Assembly: GCF_012273895.1 (NCBI RefSeq)
Contig: NC_052122.1
Span: 11,160,001-11,224,000, forward strand
Direction: 5' to 3'
DNA from: Zerene cesonia
Taxonomy: Eukaryota > Arthropoda > Insecta > Lepidoptera > Pieridae
DNA: 64,000 nucleotides
Position numbers and translations under genes: made by a program
The notes under the pieces: generated by a model
Database searches by the model: none
Told to the model about the DNA's origin: nothing
Seen by the model: only the letters and a program-made list of their open reading frames with translations
Part shown: in pieces, positions 23,692 to 34,189 of the stretch
Layout of the letters: every line of letters starts with the position of its first letter
Numbering within the stretch: the first letter of the stretch is position 1

Positions 23692-23892
23692 CCTATAGAG
23701 CACATATGGGACACATTAAAAAGAATGATTAGGGCTCGTAATCCAGCCCCTACAACATTAGGAGACCTGAAAACCGCCATCAGCGAAGAATGGGCTCGAA
23801 TTCCTCAAGAGACCATCAAAACCTTGATAAGGTCTCTAAAACGGCGAATGCAGGCTGTCGTTAGAGCAAGAGGAGGAAATACTGAATATTAA
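23692..23892 (+). CDS. Tc1-like transposase, C-terminal fragment
   Basis: The frame right of the gap reads PIEHIWDTLKRMIRARNPAP, continues through TTLGDLKTAISEEWARIPQE and IKTLIRSLKRRMQAVVRARG, and ends GGNTEY-stop. These are hallmark blocks of the Tc1 transposase C-terminus. The Glu in PIEHIWD is the third residue of the DD34E catalytic triad. The rest of the enzyme (HTH DNA-binding region and the two Asp) would lie in the gap. The stop is followed by about 270 bases to the right inverted end. No frameshift is visible in the part present, so the copy may be full-length, but that cannot be confirmed here. Confidence 0.93.
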   Translation, partial: PIEHIWDTLKRMIRARNPAPTTLGDLKTAISEEWARIPQETIKTLIRSLKRRMQAVVRARGGNTEY

Positions 23893-24178
23893 TTTGAAAG
23901 AAATGTGTCAATAACTTTCATAATTAGAAAATTATGAAACTTTGAAGTTGATCAAAGAAAATTCCAAAAATTAAGGATTTTGTTTTTTAATCGAAATTTA
24001 TCATTTTATTACTATTTTAACCATTTTGAGTGTTTAAATTAATGTAAGTAAACAAGTTTTGTTAATCATTTTAGTTTTGAAACAAATTTTCTCTATAGTT
24101 TGAGAAAAATTCACAATTTGCGGTAAAAATGCAGGTGGGCCGATTTTTTTGACGACCAGTGTAGTATTGTATAAAAAT

Positions 24179-24253
24179 CTGATTAAATATTAACTATTTA
24201 TTATTAAATATTAACTATTTTTAAATCTGATTAAATAGTTAATATTTAATCAG
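24179..24253. repeat. AT-rich inverted repeat
   Basis: A perfect 22-bp inverted pair (24179-24200 and 24232-24253, start CTGATTAAATATTAACTATT) with a 31-base spacer that repeats part of the arm. It lies just outside the right end of the Tc1-like element. Confidence 0.8.
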
Positions 24254-24259
24254 TATTTA

Positions 24260-25030
24260 TACAATTAATTAATATTTATTAGATTATTAATTTACAGCAT
24301 TGGTCGAGTCCTTTTTAACCGTTATGTATGTTTTTTTTCAACCGACTTCAAAAAAAGTCATCAATTATTCGCCTATATTTTTTATGTTTGTTCCATCATT
24401 ACATTTTATTTGGTGAACAGATTTTTATGATCATTTTTATAATTTGAAAGCTGACGCCGCGTCGTGGTCTCATTTTGATTGAGTCTAGCTCTCACAATTT
24501 AAAGACGGTTTATTTTTTATAGAACATAATTATCCAAATCTATATGTAATCAAACCGTTTTTAACGTAGTTAAAATTTTATTGCAATTCCCTTCGTTTGT
24601 AATTACCCTGATTGACTGATTGAATATTACATACACATCGATTTGTCAGCAATCCTATTTGTAGCCGGTACGGCGCAAAAAGGAACGAAGCACACTAATA
24701 CATAGATACCATGAAATCATATTTCTTATTCTCATAGAACTAGTAGATTTTTGTAAAACACCAGTTGGTAATACAAATGATAAGAAAGCGCTAGCCCGGT
24801 GACCGCAATTCTTTATGATTGCGTCTCAGACAGATGTTAGCAACTCGCTTACATTCAAACTGAGGGAAATATAGATTCGCTTTACGTGACCAGCGTGCAG
24901 AGATGCCACTGAAATTATGTAAGAGATGTTTTACTTAACTGTGACGACATTTTAGTATTTAAATAGTACACCATCGGCAGGATATGCTGTATATGAACCA
25001 GTGGTTAAATCTATTTTTATATTTGAGGGA
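24260..25030. other. Non-coding region with a decayed repeat
   Basis: At about 24335-24530, TTTTTCAACCGACTTCAAAA, then TGAACAGATTTTTATGATCA and GAAAGCTGACGCC-like blocks, form a repeat with a relative at 50105-50285. The rest shows no feature. Confidence 0.45.
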
Positions 25031-25048
25031 TAACACTTACTCTATTGA

Positions 25049-25280
25049 GAAATTTTTTGAAAAAAATAGAAAAAAGTGGGGTGCCCCTTAGGCACATGAA
25101 ACCGAAAGAGTAGAAGAAATTCGATTACTGTGGCGGGATCTCGGGTGGCCGAGAGGCTAGGCATTGCTACGGTTAGGCAAAACGCGGGTTCGAATCCCGC
25201 CCCGTGATCGTATTTTTTCTATTCTTTCAAAAAATTTATCATTTATAAAAGCATTTCAATGCTGTAAAGCTAAAAAAAAT
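25049..25280 (+). mobile_element. Non-autonomous element with tRNA-like core and inverted arms
   Basis: A 13-bp direct repeat CTTACTCTATTGA (25036-25048 and 25281-25293) marks the insertion. Inside, near-identical inverted arms of about 25 bp (25050-25075 and 25213-25237, TTTTTTGAAA... with TAGAAAAAA) flank a tRNA-like core at 25131-25207. The 3' end is A-rich (CTAAAAAAAAT), as in SINEs. A shorter relative is at 29323-29427. Confidence 0.7.
25131..25207 (+). tRNA. tRNA-like sequence (Ser/Leu-type box A), probably not a functional tRNA
   Basis: A perfect T arm (GCGGGTTCGAATCCCGC, 25184-25200), a box A-like TGGCCGAGAGG (25146-25156), a possible 4-bp D stem (CTCG/CGAG) and an acceptor stem pairing TGGCGGG with CCCGTGA, with one G-G mismatch. 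No 5-bp anticodon stem forms in the expected place. It is best read as the polymerase III promoter of the surrounding element. Confidence 0.45.
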
Positions 25281-25299
25281 CTTACTCTATTGATTAAAT

Positions 25300-26910
25300 G
25301 AATGAATACGAGTACATAGAGTGATGTATCTCCCATAAAACCTGGAATATAAATGGAATATAACAATATGATGTATAGTATATATATAATACATAATATT
25401 GTTGCATATTTAAAAAAAATACTTAGTTTGCGTAAATAGCAAGAAGGTGAATTAAAAACTAAAACATTAGAACACTACGTATTGTGTATCTTTGTCGGTG
25501 CTATCATTTATATATCTGAAAGTATACCGTTCCAATAAACCATATTTAGCAGTAAAAACCGTAAGCTAACAAAAAATAAATAGAATTAAGAAACTCATTT
25601 ATTACATTCAAAAGCAATATTCTTCACTGGCTCCTACGCTGGATGTGATTGTGTTGATACGACTTTTGAAAACTTTGAACTCGGCTCCTTGACGGAATTA
25701 CGTGCGGTAAAATATTTCACATGATGAACGTTCAGGTACTTTCAATATACATAAATAATTTAATAAGCGATTTATGAAGCTATGGCTTAAAATAACACTG
25801 GTTAAAGAATCGATTTCCAAACTGCGGAACGATGGTTAGAAATTCACACATATTGGTAAAGTTTTATTGTAATCAGTCTTAGTACTATGTTCCCAATGTT
25901 GGAACACAGGTTTCTTATGAGTTCGGGCTATAACTCGCCTCGCTCGTCAAGTGCGCGTTAGATGTGATGTGATGACTTAGAAGTCGACATATGTAACATG
26001 TGGTCGAACTTTTGATTCTTGGACATGCCGGTTTCCTATCGATGTTTTCCTTCACCGTTTCGAGCAGTGGTGTTATTTTTATACTGTATTGGTTACGTCC
26101 CAGGTCTACACCAGTGAGCTACCGCTCATACGCATATAGCATAGTTGATAGAATTATAGTTTAAACGAGACAAAAGAAGGGATCCGGGTTTATAAACTTT
26201 CAAGAAATTTTTATCGCGTACATTCCAAAAAGTAGAAGAGTCCTTGTTAATCTGCTTGTTTTAAAGTTCTAACTAGTTTACCAATATATAGTCGACAATA
26301 GCACAAATAACAAAATGCAAACATTTTTATATTTCCTTATTACCTAAGAAAGAAGCAAGAAAAAAACATAACGTTAGAAAAAAATTGCAGATCTAACTGC
26401 AGACTAAAATTTTCCATGTACCTATGGATTTTTATTGTTTACATTTTAGTTGTAATTAAGCTTTGACTTCGACTAGTTTTCTTAGTTCTTAAGATAAATA
26501 AAGATAAAAACATTTCGCAATCTACATTTAATTGTAATCATGTTTAGTCTACACTTTTTAATTATAGTAGTAGATAGTATATACTTAGTAGATACAAATG
26601 TTAACAGCTTTTTTTATCAAAATATGCTAAAAATAGTGGACCGCGGTTTACTATGAACGTTGAGAACCTTTTTAATAAAGCATCGTACGACGATCTTCGT
26701 GGCAATGATATTTTTATTCAAAGGAAAGTCTTTGGGTTGTATGTAAGTATCAAAGTTTGTTCATTTATATTGCGATTCTCGACTATGTTCAGCATAATAT
26801 ATTGCAACCTCTACTGTAACGCTGACACTTTGTATACAATTGTCCATATTATAAAACCGGACATTTTTTTCATATCAAAATTCATATTGTTCTCATATCA
26901 TTAGCACACT
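25300..26910. other. Intergenic region with one SINE fragment
   Basis: AT-rich. It contains the reverse family-2 SINE fragment at 25994-26076. The + frame 26653-26904 has hydrophobic runs but no recognisable protein features. Confidence 0.4.
25994..26076 (-). mobile_element. tRNA-derived SINE, family 2, internal fragment
   Basis: On the minus strand it reads CACCACTGCTCGAAACGGTG, AAGGAAAACATCG, AAACCGGCATGTCCAAGAAT and CAAAAGTTCGACCACATGT. This is the middle of the family-2 SINE with head and tail missing. Confidence 0.8.
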
Positions 26911-26916
26911 TATATT

Positions 26917-27011
26917 CTTCACCTGTTATACTGTATTACTGTACTACTTCACCTGTACACCTGTATTACTTCACCTGTACACCTGTATAACTGTATTACT
27001 TCACCTGTACC
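26917..27011 (+). repeat. Minisatellite, CTTCACCTGT units
   Basis: Four units start with CTTCACCTGT at 26917, 26947, 26969 and 26999. Unit lengths alternate 30, 22, 30, then a partial 13, built from CACCTGTA and CTGTATTA blocks. Confidence 0.9.
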
Positions 27012-27014
27012 TTT

Positions 27015-27815
27015 TGTATTTAACGCCTCCTTTAGACTCGATTATGACCCACTTTAAAAGGACAGATTTACTTAAATCTTTGTACACTTATCAAGGATTG
27101 GTGACAATACATTAATAAATTGTTCATCTTATTAACCCGATAAGGATCGCCAGGATTTCCTTACGTGTAGTCTTTATAAAGCAATTGATGTTAGCTGATT
27201 CTACCATAAAATCGTATTTAATTTTTTTTAAGTTATTTTGGTATTTTGATCTCAGTCCTTTTCGTCGTTTTAAATACTGAATGACTTGAAATAAGAGGCA
27301 TTCTAAAATTTAGATCAGTATATGCTTTTGCGGTTTTTCTCGTATATTCGAATAAAATTTCTACTCACTAGCATTACTTTAAAATCTTTACTTATTGGAA
27401 CTTTCATAGGTAATTATGAATGATGCATGGTGCTGTCCGTGCAATGTCAGTGTTTAATTAAAGAATCACCAATCGTAAAAACAAATGTATTATGTTCTGT
27501 GGTATTATTGTGTTATTTTGACATAATCTTCGGATGTTTTTAGCTTACTCTCATTTTACACAGATAAAAAGAACTTTTAATACAGAGCCGCTAATTCCAG
27601 CTCCGCCTAGGTTGACGAGGAATAAAAAAAATATGGGCAATGATTTTTCGGCCTAGGCTTTTTTGGAGGAGGAGAAGGGGTTTTTAAATTGGTCTAGGAG
27701 ATCCAGAGATTACCTCCTACATGGTCACCAAATTGCAAATTCACGAACTATGCCTCTTTATAATATATGCATATATTTTATGCTAAATGTACGCGTATAT
27801 GTCCCACCGTAGTGT
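27015..27815. other. Intergenic region, no gene seen
   Basis: Mostly AT-rich. A 130-base purine-rich patch (about 27590-27720, GGAGGAGGAGAAGGGG) has no open frame or family match. Confidence 0.4.
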
Positions 27816-27817
27816 AA

Positions 27818-28117
27818 GCAGTGGTGGCTCAGTGGTGAGAACCTCGGACTTCAAAATCGATAAGTCGGGGTTCGAAATCGGGCGAGCGTGCAGGAAATAA
27901 ATTAATTTTTCAATTTATCTGCATATGTGGATAAAATCACCACTGCTTAAAACGGTGAAGGAAAACATCGTGAGGAAAACGGCATGTCCAAGAATCAAAA
28001 AGTTCGACGACCTGTGACATCTGCCAACCCGCACTTGGCCAGCGTGGTGGATTATGGCCTGAACCCTAATAGGAGGCCTGTGTCCCAGCAGTGGGAACAT
28101 ATATGGGCTGATGATGA
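27818..28117 (+). mobile_element. tRNA-derived SINE, family 2, copy 2
   Basis: Box A TGGCTCAGTGG and box B GGGTTCGAAATC (one base changed). The body is near-identical to the copy at 22169-22464, and the tail is GGGCTGATGATGA, the (GAT)n end of the family. TCCCACC on both sides may be the remains of a target duplication. Confidence 0.9.
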
Positions 28118-28539
28118 AATATCCCACCAACTAGATCTTATCTCAAAAGAAAAAAATACGAATTGTTTGATGGAAGCTTGATTATATAAAATGGATACTT
28201 CTCTTTCGGAAATTATATGAAATACGAAAAAAAAACGAACCACTAGAGTGAGTAGCGCTTTCACATAAATATAATCTTTAACTTACAATATAAGTATAGA
28301 TACACAACAGCCACCGAAGAATTCTAATGAATTCCCTGTCATTACTTATCTATATGATAGCTTTATACAGTCACGCAATAGACGTTCAATGTCCGATAAA
28401 TTGTATGCAGACAACTTTTACACCCACCTGTGCAATGTCGTTCAGATTTTGCACCCAAAACACACAGATTACAAGCATCAAACTAGCTAATTAATCCTAT
28501 GTCTACTTCGCGGGGGAAGGCAAATTTTATTTTAAACTA

Positions 28540-28850
28540 GCTTGCCGCCTGTGGTTTAACCCGTCTGCTCAAATAAGATTAACAGTTTTCATGGAACATG
28601 TCAAATTTTCAAATAGAGCGCCGCAATTGGAATTAATAAATTTCATAGTCAAATACGCACCATAATGGTTCCTCACCGGGGAATTGGACGTATTTTTCTG
28701 TAAATAATAGCTCACGTCATTTTTCTAGCCCAACAGTTTCCTCTACATATAACATAAAAGTCATATCGTAATATTTCCTTTGCGGCGTGAAAGAAGAATA
28801 AACTAACAAACTTGTTCATTTGTAATATTTGTAAGGATTAGCTCTTTTAC
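28540..28850 (+). repeat. Decayed repeat, family C (diverged)
   Basis: CTAGCTTGCCGCCTGTGG head and a far end GGCGTGAAAGAAGAATAAAC followed by TAATATTTGTAAGGAT. The middle differs from the other family C copies. Confidence 0.45.
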
Positions 28851-29225
28851 TGTGTGTAATATCACTATAAATATTGAAATGCATGTTGCGCCAAACAATA
28901 AAATGCGATAAAGAGCTTGTGAAAATCTATTCGATAGCAAAGCGAAGCGTAATAAACGTGTGGTGAAAAATTGTAGCGTGAATTACTTGTTTTTGTTTTT
29001 CAAAATATATAAATATATACTCTCTCTGTCGGTATGTTTGCAAAGTATGTACGAGATATGTATGGTTGTTAAGAAAATTATAACTTTTTACAATAATCTA
29101 CACTACCGCATTGTCAGTACTAGATCAAATTTACATGGGATTACATGCCAGGCTCCAAGTTATAAATAAAAAAAATCATTATCAAAATTGTTTCACCCAA
29201 TCGTAAGATATGATAAGATCCTGTT

Positions 29226-29283
29226 TGTACTCTTCTTGTAAAGGTGCACAATAAAGAGTTTTTGGATTGATTGATTGATTGAT
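29226..29283 (+). repeat. Non-LTR retroelement 3' tail with (ATTG)n
   Basis: GTAAAGGTGCACAATAAAGA followed by GTTTTTGG and four GATT/ATTG tetramers. It is the simple-repeat tail of a LINE-type insertion, and the rest of the element is not visible upstream. Confidence 0.65.
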
Positions 29284-29322
29284 ATGACAATTTCAGAATA
29301 AAATACAAACTGTTTTTGTTAT

Positions 29323-29427
29323 GTTATTTTGAAAGAATAGAAAAAAAATTATCCCGCAATGTATAGCATTGAAATGCGTTATATTATTTATAACGCATTT
29401 CAATGCTATACAACTAAAAATTAAATT
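29323..29427 (+). mobile_element. Fold-back relative of the tRNA-core element
   Basis: A 12-bp direct repeat TGTTTTTGTTAT flanks it (29311-29322 and 29428-29439). It starts with TTGAAAGAATAGAAAAAAAA, like the arm at 25213-25237 read in reverse, and ends with GCATTTCAATGCTATACAAC, like the tail at 25250-25270. The tRNA-like core is missing. The centre is a perfect 23-bp hairpin (29361-29383 with 29389-29411, 5-base loop). Confidence 0.65.
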
Positions 29428-29439
29428 TGTTTTTGTTAT

Positions 29440-29959
29440 TTTTTAAGTTGCTACTTACTTACTTAGTTATACTTTTATATAACTTATATTTCAATGTAAC
29501 GCTGTTAGTTTAAAAGCAACAATATAAATCAAATTCAAATGATAATCTATTAATTTGATAAATCGACAAATATCCATTAACAAACAATAGCACAATCGAA
29601 ACATTCAATTATTCCACACATTAACATCAGTGTCAATTAGTTTACAAATTATAAATATACGCCGCCTAATACTACTTAATATAAAATCAATATTAATTAA
29701 AGTTAACGTCCAGATAGTTAATCCAATCGCACATATCGATTGAGGGCATTAAGTGCTTAGGACAGTCTAAGTTATAACTTAGATGGATCGGTTATTCTAG
29801 GATCTTTGAGTGAGTGTTACTCACGAACGGTTTAAGGTTTAAGTTGATATTGATCAAGGATCGGTTCATAAAGTGTCGGATTCCGATTTCTATATTTTTA
29901 TCGGTAGTAAAGTATAGCGGATGAATTTTTAATTCCTACACTCGATTTAATATTATTGT
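29440..29959. other. AT-rich stretch, nothing recognised
   Basis: No open frame, repeat or RNA gene was seen between the fold-back element and the next SINE. Confidence 0.45.
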
Positions 29960-29970
29960 AAGTAAATATA

Positions 29971-30274
29971 AAAGCAGTGGTGGCTCAGTGGTGAGAACCT
30001 CGGACTTTAAAATCGATAAGTCGGGGTTCGAGACCGGGCGAGCGTGCAGGAAATAAATTGATTTTTCAATTTATCTGCGCATGTGGATAACATCACCACT
30101 GCTTAAACGGTGAAGGAAAACATCGTGAGGAAACCGGCATGTCCAAGAATTCAAAAGTTCGACGACATGTGACATCTGCCAACCCGCACTTGGCCAGCGT
30201 GGTGGATTATGGTCTGAACCCTCATAGGAGGCCTGTGTCCCAGCAGTGGGAACATATATGGGCTGATGATGATG
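29971..30274 (+). mobile_element. tRNA-derived SINE, family 2, copy 3
   Basis: Complete copy with box A, box B (GGGTTCGAGACC) and a (GAT)n tail. It is bordered by an 11-bp target duplication AAGTAAATATA (29960-29970 and 30275-30285). The head-to-tail match to 22169-22464 is near-complete. Confidence 0.93.
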
Positions 30275-30344
30275 AAGTAAATATAGATTTTAAGAACGAG
30301 GTAAAAAGATCCAAAGCCTTTCTTATATAGAAAGCAGAAGAGAT

Positions 30345-30527
30345 TTATACATTACACTCTTAACTAATAGATCGAATTGGATGAAATTTGGTACAGAGAG
30401 ATTCATTCGCTTAAAAAGACATAGGAGTTTTTATCACTGGTCTCCCACAGGAATCAGAAATATATGATTAAAATTCCGGGACGCTCTACATCTTTGACCT
30501 AGCGAGTAAAGCCACGAGTGGATAGCT
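30345..30527 (+). repeat. Decayed repeat, family B
   Basis: AATTGGATGAAATTTGGTAC, AGAGAGATTCATTCGCTT, AAAGACATAGGAGTTTTTAT and an end near ACCTAGCGAGTAAAGCCACG. Confidence 0.55.
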
Positions 30528-30588
30528 TGTATAACGTAAACAGAAAAAAAACACCATAGAGGTCTAAGCCTAAGCTGAAGGCTTTGTG

Positions 30589-30764
30589 ATCCTACTAATT
30601 TATAAACGCGATAGTTTTAATCATATATGGATGGATGTACAGATGTCTGTTTTCACGCAAAAATTCATCGTATTTGTATGAAATTTGATACAGAGATAGG
30701 TTATAGTCTGAATTAACAGATACTTTTTACCCGCCTACCGTGTGACGGCACGGCTTACAGCTAG
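30589..30764 (+). repeat. Decayed repeat, family B, second copy in cluster
   Basis: GATCCTACTAATTTATAAAC start, GTATGAAATTTGATACAGAG, ACTTTTTACCCGCCTACCG and an end ACGGCTTACAGCTAGTTA. Confidence 0.55.
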
Positions 30765-31195
30765 TTAACGAAAAATAAACACATAGGGTGCTAGATGTCC
30801 ATGTGGTAACTAGTCCCCATTCTTGCCCGTCCCCATTAATTCCATCTAAATCGTTCTATATCACTGATTGTGAGAGTGTTGAAAATTTGAGGGTTATTGA
30901 AATTATAATGTCAGATAAAACTGTGTTACTACAATAATTTATATCAATGGGCGACTCCCACGTCCACTTTTAGCCACATGATTTATGTTCATTTCATGCA
31001 ACCAAATTTAAGCAACGGATAGGCTGGGGCATACAAGTTTTAAATACCGTATTTGTAAATATCCAGGATTATATGAAAACGTGAATATAGATATTAAACA
31101 ACATGAATTATAGTACTCGTTTAAGGGTTGATTTGTGTAGTTAGGTTCATGGCAGCTTTCTTCATCCTACATAAACCGTAACTTTAGTAGTTACA

Positions 31196-31400
31196 TCACA
31201 CTAATATAATGTGAAAGTTTGTTTGTTTGGATGTTTATCCGTCAATCACGCTGAAACTACTCAACGGATTTTGATGAAATTTGGTTTACAGATAGGGTAT
31301 GAGTCGACTTGGCTGATAGGATACTTTTATCCCGATTAAATGCTCCCTTGAGATAAAACAGGAAGCTCGATCCGGGCGGAGCCGGGGCGAGCGTCTAGTT
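31196..31400 (+). repeat. Decayed repeat, family B, third copy in cluster
   Basis: CACACTAATATAATGTGAAA, GTTTGTTTGGATGTTTATCC, GATTTTGATGAAATTTGGTT, ATAGGATACTTTTATCCCG, and a GCGAGCGTCTAGTTA end. The minus-strand open frame here is repeat sequence. Confidence 0.6.
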
Positions 31401-31754
31401 ATACATAATGCTTTGCATATGTCAATTATTGTATACCTAAATTTTATCATGTGAAACACGAATTTAATGTAATAACAAAAGAGTCTATGTACAGTCAATC
31501 CCGTATTTTATAAAATACGATATAGCTATTCAATATGAGCATTCAAAAGCGTTTCTAAAAGGAATTAGTTACGTAAATAAATGGTTCCATTGGAGTACTA
31601 CGTATTTTCAATTTTAAGGAACAAAACAAGAATTGCTAATGGCTTTGACATACCTACAAAGGACTTGAAACCATTTGGGATTGCTCCCAAAACACAGGTA
31701 ACTTTACAGTATTGAATAACAATGTTATTGCGTTTGCCGAAGTATGTGCCAGCT

Positions 31755-31960
31755 CATGGGTTACCACTAGCCCTTTCATGGACTGTGTAGACAAGGAAAA
31801 ACGACCATGGCATGTGGTTTTAGTATTGTGTCAGAGTCAAATTCGAAGTGGACTTTAAATTGGAAAAGGATTAAGGAAGGATTGACGAGGGGAATAAAGG
31901 AAAGAACTAGGAAGGATAAGGCAAGGATATTGGGCCTCGTTTTCAGGAAACTATCAAATA
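31755..31960 (+). repeat. Decayed repeat, family D
   Basis: GGGTTACCACTAGCCC, CATGGACTGTGTAGA, then a purine-rich tract of AAAGGATTAAGGAAGGATTG type and AAAGAACTAGGAAGGATAAG, parallel to 17390-17645. The frame 31807-32052 comes from this tract. Confidence 0.5.
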
Positions 31961-31964
31961 ATAC

Positions 31965-34150
31965 CGAGGCTCTGAAACGTTCCTCTGCATATAATAAATT
32001 TAGTCCACTCCAAATTAATTGTCGAAATAAAATGCCCGTCTTTTACCACTAGCGTCGTATTTAATTTAATATCATCATTTCCTTTTGGGACTCGCCATAA
32101 ACTGAGAGACGAACACTGTCTACTATTGAAAATGCGCTTTAGTTACCAACTTTGACACCTGAGTTTAATAAAACTAGGATTTAATCTCATGTGTATGTTT
32201 GGACATTCCGTTCCATTATTTAAGCGATGAAAATTCTAGTTATTGTTTTTGTTTTATAATTATCTTTTTGTTTTTTTTATTTTCTAATTTGAACATGCGA
32301 TTGTTTTATCAAAGTTGGAAGCAGTTTTGTTCCGTAAAGACAGTTTTAGTAGAATTTTGCCTGTTTATTGAGTACAAGCTTTTCGCCCTGGCTTCGTGAA
32401 ACATAATGTATTGCCTATGTCACTCCACTGAGTGAACTTCACTAAGTTATAGTTTTCTAATGGTTTAATAATTTTTTAAATCGGTCCTGCGTGAAAACGT
32501 TACAAACATGCAACAATATATAAATACAAATGTTTTCTCTTTATAATAATAGTCTAGATGTGTGATTTTATCATAAAAAATCCAAGATAATAATAATTAT
32601 TATCGTTGAAATTGAGCTTCTCATTTTAACAACTCGCACCTGCGTTTCAATTCACGTACGATACTGATCATGCATTTATATGTAGTATGTAAGATAATAA
32701 TATTATTATAATCTTATAACAAGTCAATGCACAATGAATATGACCCAATTAGTATTTATATAGATAATATTGTAGAATAAATAATCATCTAAATTTTTGC
32801 CAGTGTTTTATTTATATAAATAGTAGATTATTAGATTATTCTACTATATACTACTAGATTATTCTAGTATGTAACGCACGTATGAATAATGGGAAATTTA
32901 ATGACGAACACGAATAAATATTCAAGGATAGTACCTTCACACTGAGGTGTTCCCAGATTTAGAAACTATTTTATGTCACTGGATAAGGTAAGGGGTAAAA
33001 TGAGAGAATTAAATAATGTTAACTTTATTGAGGACATGCTTCATGGCCTGAGGTGTCGTGGAACCCTAACCAAAAGTAATTTTATTGGCCTTGAGTCAAA
33101 TTTGAACCAAATACGGTAGTCGTCTTCAAGTCACATGTACACATTTCTACATTTAGGTACATTAAGAATTAATACTGATGTTAGGTTTGTGGATAGTTAA
33201 GGATATATCAAAAGTTTGTAAGCAAATCGCTTGATAGAGGTTGAGTTTACGTTGTGAAGTTGGTTGCAGTTGCGATGATAATTTAATATTGCGCGATGTT
33301 CAAGATGAACATTTATTGTGAATATTCTAGTTGTCAGTCTTAAAAACTACTATTGTACGTTTTATTTTTTAAATTAATTATCTATGTATGACACCATTTT
33401 GATGTTTCTTGTGACACAAGACTTGGATTAAATGTGCTGTGAAATAAGAAACGATTAGTATCTGAAGTTTCAGAGGAGACAATGAGATTTCTACTAGCGA
33501 TCTTAAAAGTAGTAATAACATCAACTGATTTGCTTACTGGTACTCAGAGATAATATGTACAGTACAATAATTTTTTTAATTTTTGTATTCACGCGATTAT
33601 AACTAAACTAACAAATTCTTCAACTTAACATTGTTATAATAGATTCGTTTAAAATGTTTGCTGTCGAATGCTCAGTTATAGATTAAGTAACTTTATATCA
33701 ACATTCTACATAACACTCGTAACTAACAAGTTTAACATAATGTGTAAGTAAATTGAGTGAACAATTTTTAATGAAAATAATTTTGGGAATTTTTTATCTT
33801 CATTTAGCATTTTTTATTGTTAAACAACATATTAAATCCGACCTGAATTAATTTTGTTTCCTAATTGCTATTTCATATTAAATTTAGGACTGTGCAACAA
33901 ATGCACTTACATATGAGACACTTGACCATAAAGGAGGGGGAAACCATATTGATTTGACACTCCCCTGTAATTCAGCATTCCCATACGAAACGGTAAAGCG
34001 AAATTTTCAACTTTATTCCCAGTATCATAGATCATTTATTGGATCGGCAATTATCACTTATCTCCACAAATAATATGCCATGTGAACTTGTCATTGTCTT
34101 AAAAATTATAAGATAAATTTTGACTTTAGCATGATTGATTTAAGGTCTAA
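31965..34150. other. Intergenic region with a decayed repeat
   Basis: Apart from the family F repeat at 32370-32565 I see only AT-rich sequence, including a TAGATTATTCTA-type imperfect repeat near 32820-32872. No gene is supported. Confidence 0.4.
32370..32565 (+). repeat. Decayed repeat, family F
   Basis: AAGCTTTTCGCCCTGGCTTC, TTGCCTATGTCACTCC, then TTTAAATCGG and GCGTGAAAACGTTACAAACA, ending in a TTTTCTCTTTATAATAATAG block. The same order is found at 59405-59580, with a reverse head fragment at 41822-41877. Confidence 0.6.
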
Positions 34151-34189
34151 TTTCGTGCACACCAGCCGTCTGTTTGGCAAGTCACACCA

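Larger units (their letters stand above)
22618..24161 (+). mobile_element. Tc1-like DNA transposon, interrupted by an assembly gap
   Basis: Terminal inverted repeats begin CACTGGTCGTCAAAAAAATC and are identical for 29 bases at both ends. Each end is bordered by TA (22616-22617 and 24162-24163), the target duplication of the Tc1/mariner superfamily. The interior right of the gap encodes a transposase C-terminus. The left 73 bases before the gap are the 5' end. True length is unknown because the N run has a fixed size. The perfect inverted ends suggest a fairly recent insertion. Confidence 0.93.

Noticed and set aside
22545..23780. Long open frames across the first gap on both strands
   Set aside because: They consist almost entirely of N-derived unknown residues. 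Only the transposase C-terminus in another frame is real.
25131..25207. Functional tRNA gene
   Set aside because: The T arm is perfect, but no proper anticodon stem forms, the acceptor stem has a mismatch, and the unit lies inside a transposed element.
27984..30330. Open frames reading KVRRPVTSANPHLASVVDYG-like protein in several places
   Set aside because: The same reading occurs in each copy of SINE family 2. The similarity is that of the repeat DNA, with tRNA-like heads and target duplications, not of a protein gene.
31807..32052. Basic open frame with many Lys and Arg
   Set aside because: It arises from the purine-rich tract of repeat family D, as at 17.4 and 55.2 kb.
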